Source of the DNA: Acidisphaera sp. L21
Lineage (GTDB): Bacteria > Pseudomonadota > Alphaproteobacteria > Acetobacterales > Acetobacteraceae
Length of the DNA: 63,956 nucleotides
Direction of reading: 5' to 3'
Assembly (NCBI RefSeq): GCF_009765685.1
Contig: NZ_LMUY01000084.1
Coordinates: 1-63,956, forward strand
How positions within the stretch are numbered: the stretch's first letter is position 1; every line of letters starts with the position of its first letter. Shown in pieces: positions 58,274 through 63,956 of this stretch. Below the pieces are notes generated by a model. It had not been told where the DNA came from. It saw only the letters and a program-made list of their open reading frames with translations, and searched no databases. A program made the position numbers and the translations under genes.

Positions 58274-59007
58274 GGTGCAGTCCCCTGCAAGCGCGTCGCT
58301 CTTTCTGGCGCGTCATCCTTCAGCGCCACGCCGGACTGCCCGCGCGCCCGCATCGAGTCGAGCAGCCAAGCGATCTTCGCCGCCGCATCGTCGGGCGCCA
58401 ACCCGGCGGGGCGGATGTTGGACACGCAATTACGGTCCGCATCCGTCGTTCCCATACCTGGTTGCCAGGTGAGGTAAGCGCCCAGACTATCGGGCGCGGA
58501 CAGTCCGGGGCGTTCGCCGATCAGCACCAGCACCGCACTCGCGCCCAACGCGTTGGCGATCGCATCCCCAACCGCCACACGGCCCTGGCGCACCACCACC
58601 ACGGGCGCCAGTCGCCACCGCGGCAAATGCGCCAATAACGCCGCCAGCACTGGGGGCGCATGGTCCTGCACCGCCCGGGCCGACAGCCCATCCGCCAGCA
58701 CGATCGCCAGGTCATGCTCGCCACGGGGCAGGGTCGTGCCCGGCGCCAGTTGCCGGCCCAGATCTGGCCGTAATAGAAATGTCGCACGATCAGGCGCCGC
58801 AGTGTCGACCACCAGCATTTCGCCGATCGCCCCCGCCAGCGCCTCCGTATCCAAGGCCGCATGCACCGCATCGCGCGCCCTTGCATGGGCCAGGCGCAAC
58901 GCCAGCAGCGGCGCGGTCCCCAACGAACCGCCGGTCGTATGCAGCCCGATCCGTGCCGCCGTCAGCGGCCGCAGCCGGCCCCACGGGTCGTCGGCCGGCA
59001 CCGTCAT
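58270..59007 (-). CDS. eutC: Ethanolamine ammonia-lyase small subunit
   Basis: EutC with EutB forms the B12-dependent ammonia-lyase that splits ethanolamine into acetaldehyde and ammonia. The 245-residue protein shows the family blocks PWGRLRPLTAARIGLHTTGGSLGT, FLLRPDLGRQL, LAIVLADGLSARAVQDHAPPVLAAL, VVVVRQGRVAVGDAIANALGASAVLVLIGERPGLSAPDSLGAYLTW and NCVSNIRPAGL. It is shorter at the N-terminus than E. coli EutC (295), as usual in non-enteric bacteria. ATG at 59007 overlaps the eutB stop (ATGA). Confidence 0.97.
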   Translation of the reverse strand: MTVPADDPWGRLRPLTAARIGLHTTGGSLGTAPLLALRLAHARARDAVHAALDTEALAGAIGEMLVVDTAAPDRATFLLRPDLGRQLAPGTTLPRGEHDLAIVLADGLSARAVQDHAPPVLAALLAHLPRWRLAPVVVVRQGRVAVGDAIANALGASAVLVLIGERPGLSAPDSLGAYLTWQPGMGTTDADRNCVSNIRPAGLAPDDAAAKIAWLLDSMRARGQSGVALKDDAPERATRLQGTAP

Positions 59008-60377
59008 GGCAGCAGCACCTGCATCGGCGCAGGCAAACCCTGCGGACGCACGCGGCCCGCACCATCCATCAACCCCTGCCGTCCCAACCACGCCTCGAAC
59101 TCCGGCGCCGGACGGCGACCGAGCAATTCGCGCATCGCCAACGCGTCGTGGAATGACGTGCTTTGATACCCCAGCATGATGTCGTCTGCGCCGGGCACGC
59201 CCATGACGAAGTTCACCCCGGCGGTCACCAGCATCGTCAGCAGCGCGTCCATGTCGTCGGCATCCGCCTCGGCATGATTGGTGTAGCAAACGTCGCATCC
59301 CATCGGCACGCCCAGCAGCTTGCCGCAGAAATGGTCCTCCAGCCCGGCGCGGATGATCTGCTTGCCGTCCGCCAGATATTCCGGGCCGATGAACCCAACC
59401 ACCGTGTTCACCAGCAGCGGCCTGAATGCCCGCGCCACCGCGTAGGCCCGGGCCTCGATGGTTTGCTGGTCCACGCCCAGATGCGCCCTGGCCGACAACG
59501 CGCTGCCCTGGCCGGTCTCGAAATACATCACATTGTCGCCCACCGTGCCCCGGCCCAGCGACAACCCGGCCTCCTGGCCCTCCCGCAGCAGCGCCAAGTC
59601 GATGCCGAAGGACCGGTTCGTGCCCTCCGTCCCGCCGACGGACTGGAACACCAGATCCACCGGCGACCCACGGCGGATCAGTTCCAGCGTCGTGGTGACA
59701 TGCGCCAGCACGCAGCTCTGGGTCGGAATGGCCAACCGCGTGCGCGCATCCTCCAACAGGCAGAGCAGGGCGTGGGTCCGCTCTGGGCTGTCGGTGGCCG
59801 GGTTGATCCCGATCACCGCGTCCCCCGCGCCCAGCAGCAGTCCGTCCAGGATGGAGGCGGCGATGCCCGCCGGGTCATCGATCGGGTGGTTCGGCTGCAA
59901 ACGCACCGACAAATGGCCAGGCAGCCCGATCGTGTTGCGGAACCGCGTCGTCACGTTGCACCGGGCCGCCACCACCATCAGGTCCTGCAGCCGGCACAGC
60001 TTGCTGACGGCGGCGACCATCTCCGGTGTCAGCCCGGGGGCAAGCGCGGTCAGCGTTCCGGTATCGGCCGCGTCCGACAGTAGCCAGTCCCGAAAGCCGC
60101 CGACGGTCAGGTGGGACACGGGGGCGAAGGCAGCCGCATCGTGCGTGTCGCAGATCAGCCTCGTCACCTCGTCCGTCTCGTACGGCACCACCGGGTCGTC
60201 CAACAGGCGACGAAGCGGCAGGTCGGCCAGCGCCAGTTGCGCCGCCACACGTTGCTCGGCCGACTCCGCGGCCAGCCCGGCCAGCGCATCCCCGCTGCGG
60301 TAGGGCGTGGCGCGGGCCAGCAGGCTGCGCAGATCCGGGAAGCGATGGGTTGTGCCTTCAAGCGACGTGCTGAACAT
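59004..60377 (-). CDS. eutB: Ethanolamine ammonia-lyase large subunit
   Basis: The catalytic TIM-barrel subunit of the adenosylcobalamin-dependent lyase, 457 residues (E. coli 453). Family sequence includes FRNTIGLPGHLSVRLQPNHPIDDPAG, GDAVIGINPATDS, SVGGTEGTNRSFGIDLALL, YFETGQGSALSARAH, GFIGPEYLADGKQIIRAGLEDHFCGKLLGVPMGCDVCYTNHAEAD and MGVPGADDIMLGYQSTSFHD. ATG at 60377 matches the normal start (MFSTSLEGTTHRFPDLRSLLARATP). No microcompartment shell, EutA reactivase, aldehyde dehydrogenase or ethanolamine permease genes are nearby. It heads the leftward operon eutB-eutC-amidohydrolase. Confidence 0.97.
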   Translation of the reverse strand: MFSTSLEGTTHRFPDLRSLLARATPYRSGDALAGLAAESAEQRVAAQLALADLPLRRLLDDPVVPYETDEVTRLICDTHDAAAFAPVSHLTVGGFRDWLLSDAADTGTLTALAPGLTPEMVAAVSKLCRLQDLMVVAARCNVTTRFRNTIGLPGHLSVRLQPNHPIDDPAGIAASILDGLLLGAGDAVIGINPATDSPERTHALLCLLEDARTRLAIPTQSCVLAHVTTTLELIRRGSPVDLVFQSVGGTEGTNRSFGIDLALLREGQEAGLSLGRGTVGDNVMYFETGQGSALSARAHLGVDQQTIEARAYAVARAFRPLLVNTVVGFIGPEYLADGKQIIRAGLEDHFCGKLLGVPMGCDVCYTNHAEADADDMDALLTMLVTAGVNFVMGVPGADDIMLGYQSTSFHDALAMRELLGRRPAPEFEAWLGRQGLMDGAGRVRPQGLPAPMQVLLP

Positions 60378-60466
60378 GCCGCCAGTATAAGCACGCGTTT
60401 GACGTGCAGTCTGGTCTGATGCGCGGGGGCACATTAAGGGAGGCGGGGCTTTAGGAACGCGTCACG

Positions 60467-61366
60467 TTGAAAATCCTGATCACGATTCCCCACGCCTTCC
60501 TGGGCCCGAATGGGACGGAAAGGCGGACAGAGCGGAATCTCTATGGCTCCGAAAGCAACCTCGCGAGCGAGCGTGCGGCCGCCTTGCTACGCTGCGTGTC
60601 GGCCCTGCATCAGAATTTCGGCGCCAATCAGCGCCTGATTGGGCCGGCCGATATGCCGTGCAATCCAGACCATGCGTCGATTACCATCGTGGTCTGCACA
60701 GCGGGGGACCAACACTTGGTCGGCCACCTGCCGCCGGGGCTGGTGCATCACCATGCCACCACCATGCACCCGCGCCTGTTGGGGTTCGCCTGCCATGCCT
60801 TGCTGAAGGCCAATCTGGGTTCATTCGATTGGTATGGGTACGTCGAGGACGACATCGAACTGACGGATTCGATGTTCTTCGACAAACTGGCCTGGTTCAA
60901 CGCCGCCTTCGGACCAAAAGCGCTGTTGCAGCCCAATCGGTTCGAAGTCTCGACCGGGCCGGTTCCGAAACTGTATATCGACGGCCCGGTGCTCAATGAC
61001 GCATCGACCGGTGCATTTCAGGACGTCTCGCTGCGGCCCCGGATGATTGCGCCTGCCTTGGGGCGCAGCCTGGTGTTTCAGAAGACGACCAACCCGCATT
61101 CCGGCTGCTTTTTCGCCGATAGGGGACAGATGGCGGCCATGGCAGACCACCCGGAATACGGCCAGTTCACCACTGCCTTCAGCTCGCCACTGGAATCCGC
61201 AGCAACGTTGCCGATCCTGCGCTGCTTCGACGTCTACAAGCCTGCACCGGAGAATGCGTCGTTTCTAGAGGTCCGGCATATCGATCAGCGCATGCTGGAC
61301 GTGGTCGTTCAATATACGCGCCAGCGGGACGGGCTGGCCAAGCACGTGTCCGAAATCGGCGCTTAG
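60467..61366 (+). CDS. Unrecognised protein, possibly GT-A glycosyltransferase-like
   Basis: A 299-residue protein of no family I can name. The start resembles glycosyltransferases (KILITIPHAFLGPNGTERRTE), and FDWYGYVEDDIELTDSMFFDKLAWFN contains an acidic EDDIE cluster after a hydrophobic strand, as in the DxD motif of GT-A enzymes. Further on, QKTTNPHSGCFFADRGQMAAMA could be an acceptor-side segment. There is no signal peptide or membrane helix. TTG at 60467 is supported by AGGAA nine bases upstream. It lies near, but is separated by the eut operon from, the collagen/glycosyltransferase genes. Its end overlaps the convergent small gene by four bases. Confidence 0.8.
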   Translation: MKILITIPHAFLGPNGTERRTERNLYGSESNLASERAAALLRCVSALHQNFGANQRLIGPADMPCNPDHASITIVVCTAGDQHLVGHLPPGLVHHHATTMHPRLLGFACHALLKANLGSFDWYGYVEDDIELTDSMFFDKLAWFNAAFGPKALLQPNRFEVSTGPVPKLYIDGPVLNDASTGAFQDVSLRPRMIAPALGRSLVFQKTTNPHSGCFFADRGQMAAMADHPEYGQFTTAFSSPLESAATLPILRCFDVYKPAPENASFLEVRHIDQRMLDVVVQYTRQRDGLAKHVSEIGA

Positions 61367-61653
61367 ACGAGCTGGTCGTCGGCCGACCAGCGGAGAAATA
61401 TATCCTCGCCCTCCTGGGCGCCATGCTCGACCAGCCAGCGATGAAGCTGAAACTCGGTGTAAGTAACTTCACGTGTTAATGGCTTTTTAACGATCCTATC
61501 ACGAGGCGTCGCAAAACAACCAACCTTCAAGCTGAGTATTGTCGAGTCATCAGCTTCCGCGTCGGGCCTCAAGATCGCCAGATCATCTGCTTCACGCAGA
61601 TCCGGTGGTGCAGAGGATAAATCGAAGACTTTGACAGTTTCATAAATGCTCAT
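61363..61653 (-). CDS. Hypothetical 96-residue protein
   Basis: A small acidic protein (MSIYETVKVFDLSSAPPDLREADDLAIL...) with no family I recognise, no signal peptide and no membrane segment. The base composition is a little lower in GC than its neighbours. It ends overlapping the convergent unknown gene by four bases. A TGTAC-TGT-GTACA dyad lies about 25 bp upstream of its start. AAGG lies before the ATG. It is likely a real gene, but only by its position and codon pattern. Confidence 0.55.
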   Translation of the reverse strand: MSIYETVKVFDLSSAPPDLREADDLAILRPDAEADDSTILSLKVGCFATPRDRIVKKPLTREVTYTEFQLHRWLVEHGAQEGEDIFLRWSADDQLV

Positions 61654-61749
61654 CAGGCCTTGTCCTCCTCGGCTCGTGTACTGTGTACATCATGTAGGTT
61701 GAACCAGACGCGATAACAGCAATTTTTTGTTGGTTGCGAGGACGCTGGC

Positions 61750-61768
61750 GGGCGAGAGCCTCTCGCCC
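61750..61768. repeat. Inverted repeat upstream of eipB-like gene
   Basis: GGGCGAGA (61750-61757) and TCTCGCCC (61761-61768) form a perfect 8-bp stem with a 3-base loop, 31 bp before the rightward DUF1849 start. It could be a leader hairpin or operator. No T-run follows, so a terminator role is weak. Confidence 0.35.
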
Positions 61769-61799
61769 TATGTCTTTAAAATCACTCGGAGTGCCCCGC

Positions 61800-62582
61800 A
61801 TGCGCCTGATGGCCGCCCTGGCTCTATTCATCGTCGCCCCCAGTCTCGCCATGGCGGAGCCTGTTCAGCTTGCCGCTCATCGCGCGACCTACACGCTGAC
61901 TCTGGACAGCAATAAGGGCGGGGACGTGAACGGCGTGTCGGGCACAATGGCCTACGAAGTCACTGATGCTTGCGATGGCTGGGCCGTGCGGCAGCGGCTG
62001 GACATGACGCTGTCCAACCGCGACGGCCAGGATGTTCAAATGGTGTCCGACTACCTGACCTGGGAAAGCAAGGATGGCACCAAGCTGCGATTCCACATGA
62101 AGCAGACCACCGACACCGCCGTGACCGAGCAGGTGGAGGGTGACGCGACCCTCGCCGCCGCAGGCGACACCGGGGAAATCCACTACACCATGCCGGAGGA
62201 CAAAACGGTGAAGCTTCCGCCGGGCACGCTGTTCCCGATGTCGCATACCGCCGCGATCATCACCGCGGCCCAGGCTGGCAAGAAATTCCTGACGCTGCCG
62301 CTGTTCGACGGCACCGGGCCGGATGGGGCGCAGAATACCTCGATCTTCATCAGCAGCTGGACCGGCCCGTCTGCCGCACCCTATCCGCAACTGGCAGAAC
62401 TGCCGTCCGGCCGCGTCAGAGTTGCCTTTTTCTCCCGCGCGAAGGAGGCTCAGTCCCCGGATTACGAGGTGGGCATGCGCTACTGGTCCAACGGTGTTGC
62501 GGATGAGTTGAACATGGATTTCGGCGATTTCGCCGTCACGGGCAAGCTGGCGACCTTCACCATGCCGGCCTCGCACTGCTGA
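61800..62582 (+). CDS. DUF1849 / EipB-like cell-envelope integrity protein
   Basis: A 260-residue periplasmic protein of the DUF1849 family, represented by EipB of Brucella, a beta-barrel-like protein that maintains cell-envelope integrity. The signal peptide is MRLMAALALFIVAPSLAMAE. The mature region has the family pattern LAAHRATYTLTLDS, VSGTMAYEVTDACDGWAVRQRLDMTL, YLTWESKDGTKLRFHMKQT, and LPPGTLFPMSHTAAII, with a Cys near the middle and one at the C-terminus (PASHC) that may form the disulfide known for EipB. ATG at 61800 has CGGAG nine bases upstream. It is coupled to mlaC by TGATG. Confidence 0.9.
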   Translation: MRLMAALALFIVAPSLAMAEPVQLAAHRATYTLTLDSNKGGDVNGVSGTMAYEVTDACDGWAVRQRLDMTLSNRDGQDVQMVSDYLTWESKDGTKLRFHMKQTTDTAVTEQVEGDATLAAAGDTGEIHYTMPEDKTVKLPPGTLFPMSHTAAIITAAQAGKKFLTLPLFDGTGPDGAQNTSIFISSWTGPSAAPYPQLAELPSGRVRVAFFSRAKEAQSPDYEVGMRYWSNGVADELNMDFGDFAVTGKLATFTMPASHC

Positions 62583-63181
62583 TGCTGCCCCGCCGGTTGA
62601 TCTTGGCGACGCTGACCCTGCTGCCGCTGGTCGCACACGCCCAAACCACCGCCGACCCGGCGAAGGCCGCCACCTTCGTGCGCCAGGCGGGCGTCGATCT
62701 GGCCACGGTCGTCGGCGGCGCGTCGTCCCCGAGCGACCGGCAGGCTCGGTTGGAGCCATATCTGCAGCGTGTGGTGGACGAAGACGGGGTCGCGCGGTTC
62801 GCCCTGGGTCGTTACTGGCAAGTCGCCACGCCGGATCAGCGCAAGGAATATCTGCGCCTGTTCCACCTGGTCTTGCTGAAGGGTGTGGTGAACCGGCTGG
62901 GCGACTATCAATCCGGGTCGGTGAAAGTCACCGTCAACACACCGGTCGAAAAGCCGGACGGTGTCTACGTCCCCACCATCGTCGAGCGCGCCGGAAACAA
63001 ACCGGTGAGCATCACCTGGCTGGTCACAGAAAACGGCACGTCGATGCAAATTGCCGACGTCGTGGCCGAGGGTATGAGCCTGCGTATGACCCAGCGCAGC
63101 GACTATGCGTCCTTCATGGCCCATAATGGCGGCAACATCGAGGCCCTGCTGACCGCGCTACGCAAGCAGGTGGGCGAGTAG
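62582..63181 (+). CDS. mlaC: Phospholipid-binding periplasmic protein MlaC (Ttg2D)
   Basis: MlaC shuttles phospholipids between outer and inner membrane for lipid asymmetry. The 199-residue protein has a signal peptide (LILATLTLLPLVAHAQ) and the Ttg2 pattern: FVRQAGVDLATVVGG, LQRVVDEDGVARFALGRYWQVATPDQRKEYLRLFHLVLLKGVVNRLGDY, and PVSITWLVTENGTSMQIADVVAEGMSLRMTQRSDYASFMAHNGGNIEALL. The other Mla genes are not in the window. It overlaps the eipB-like stop by one base, so both envelope genes are co-expressed, and it ends one base from the convergent oxidoreductase gene. Confidence 0.95.
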   Translation: MLPRRLILATLTLLPLVAHAQTTADPAKAATFVRQAGVDLATVVGGASSPSDRQARLEPYLQRVVDEDGVARFALGRYWQVATPDQRKEYLRLFHLVLLKGVVNRLGDYQSGSVKVTVNTPVEKPDGVYVPTIVERAGNKPVSITWLVTENGTSMQIADVVAEGMSLRMTQRSDYASFMAHNGGNIEALLTALRKQVGE

Positions 63182-63182
63182 C

Positions 63183-63956
63183 CTACTCTGCCGGAACCGG
63201 ATGCGGGGCTGCGGCCGGGGTCAGATCCAGGTCGAGCCCCAGTCTATCGCCGAAGGTCAGCAGGTAATAGACGAGTTTGAAAGACAGCACGGGCAGCCGC
63301 ATCTTGCGGTCGATCCGCAGATTGCCGGCCAGTAGCGCCACCAATCCGTCCCGCATCCGCAGCTTGTTGGATGGCGACATGAACATCGCGCGGAGCACCG
63401 GCGTGTTGATGCGGTAGACCAGCCAGCCAAGGCTATCCATCGCCTTGCAAATCTGCCGCTCCGCCTTCTGCGCCAGCACCTTGGCCGCCGCCGGGTTCTG
63501 CAGCCAGGTCTCCGCCACCTCGACGCTCAGTTCCGCACTGGTCATCGCCAGCAGCACGCCGGACGAAAACACCGGGTCCAGGAAAGCGAAGGCGTCGCCG
63601 ATCGCCATCCAGCCCTCTCCATGCGCCGTGGTCGAACGATACGAGTAATTGCCGGTGGCGGTGATGTCGCCGATCCGCTCCGCCCCGCGCATCCGCGCCG
63701 CCACCGTGGGTGATCGCTGCAGCCGATCCAGATACAGATCCTGTGGCTTCAGGCTGCGGGTCTTGAACACGTCCGAGTTGCCGACGAAGCCAATGCTCAT
63801 CACATCACCGGGCAGCGGGATCATCCAGAACCAGCCATCCTTGGCCAGGTGAACGGTGATGAAGCCCGGCACGTCGTTCAGTTGCCGGGTGACGCCCTTC
63901 CAGTGTGCGTACACCGCGGCGGTCGAGTTGTGCTTGTTGGACCGCTTCAGGCCTAG
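63183..63956 (-). CDS. FAD-dependent oxidoreductase, halogenase/geranylgeranyl-reductase-like (5' end cut by window)
   Basis: The frame is open to the right edge of the window, so the N-terminal FAD-binding motif is not seen; about 257 residues are visible. The sequence LGLKRSNKHNSTAAVYAHW...GFITVHLAKDGWFWMIPLPGDVMSIGFV and GEGWMAIGDAFAFLDPVFSSGVLLAMTSAEL (the second FAD-contact motif, GDAxxFxDPxFSxGxxLA) are typical of the tryptophan-halogenase-like / NAD(P)/FAD-dependent oxidoreductase group. The substrate is unknown, and the halogenase-specific active site lies partly outside the window. An internal GTG at 63914 is not the true start. Confidence 0.92.
   Translation of the reverse strand, partial: LGLKRSNKHNSTAAVYAHWKGVTRQLNDVPGFITVHLAKDGWFWMIPLPGDVMSIGFVGNSDVFKTRSLKPQDLYLDRLQRSPTVAARMRGAERIGDITATGNYSYRSTTAHGEGWMAIGDAFAFLDPVFSSGVLLAMTSAELSVEVAETWLQNPAAAKVLAQKAERQICKAMDSLGWLVYRINTPVLRAMFMSPSNKLRMRDGLVALLAGNLRIDRKMRLPVLSFKLVYYLLTFGDRLGLDLDLTPAAAPHPVPAE

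Noticed and set aside
57029-60377. Ethanolamine microcompartment locus
   Set aside because: No shell proteins, EutA, EutE, EutG or permease genes are present next to eutBC.

Overview
The window (63,956 bp, high GC) looks like chromosomal DNA of an alphaproteobacterium, most likely Acetobacteraceae or a close relative. Support: the short 438-residue prolyl-tRNA synthetase, the dnaG-rpoD pair, lolCD without lolE, EipB (DUF1849), DUF1127 and DUF2076 proteins, and an HTH domain fused in frame to the N-terminus of CarA. No rRNA, tRNA, CRISPR array, insertion sequence, integrase or phage gene was seen. This placement is inferred from gene content, not from a search.

Layout. 1-5.3 kb: information-processing block with HTH-CarA (leftward, cut by the window edge), GatB/YqeY-like protein, DnaG and RpoD. 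5.3-13 kb: GNAT enzyme, branched-chain-type solute-binding protein, dialkylglycine decarboxylase-like enzyme, then a MerR-led beta-oxidation operon (hydroxyacyl-CoA dehydrogenase/hydratase and acyl-CoA dehydrogenase). 13-19.2 kb: leftward run of gamma-glutamyltransferase, BASS-type transporter, penicillin acylase-like Ntn hydrolase and Bpt. 19.2-23 kb: YraN, ProS, LolC, LolD. 23-29 kb: hybrid kinase, LysR regulator with a divergent DUF1127 gene, thiolase, orphan TRAP solute-binding protein. 29-34.6 kb: leftward glyQ-glyS-ppdK. 34.7-38.6 kb: CoA-binding protein, DUF2076, thioesterase, chemoreceptor, YgfZ-like protein. 38.7-42.3 kb: translationally coupled glycan operon (GT9, GT4, AsnB). 42.3-45.9 kb: KaiC-like ATPase followed by a PAS-containing hybrid kinase.

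46-51.3 kb: acyl-CoA ligase, then an ECF sigma/anti-sigma pair divergent from an exported protein, a b-type cytochrome and a YedY-like molybdopterin protein. The divergent region carries two head-to-head copies of the same ECF-type promoter (GGAAT-N16-CGTT), so the sigma factor probably controls both itself and the leftward group.

51.3-56.5 kb is the most unusual locus. A gene for a 1054-residue collagen-like protein (about 550 residues of Gly-X-Y repeat, an Ig-like segment and DUF4214 repeats) is followed 43 bp later by a gene for a three-part protein: GT2 glycosyltransferase, TPR-like middle, and a C-terminal domain that resembles the animal collagen galactosyltransferase (COLGALT/GLT25D) catalytic domain. 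I read this as a candidate bacterial collagen-glycosylation system. 57-60.4 kb: a cytosine-deaminase-like amidohydrolase translationally coupled to eutB-eutC. 60.4-64 kb: an unrecognised, possibly glycosyltransferase-like protein, a small unknown protein, EipB, MlaC, and the C-terminal part of a flavin-dependent oxidoreductase cut by the right edge.
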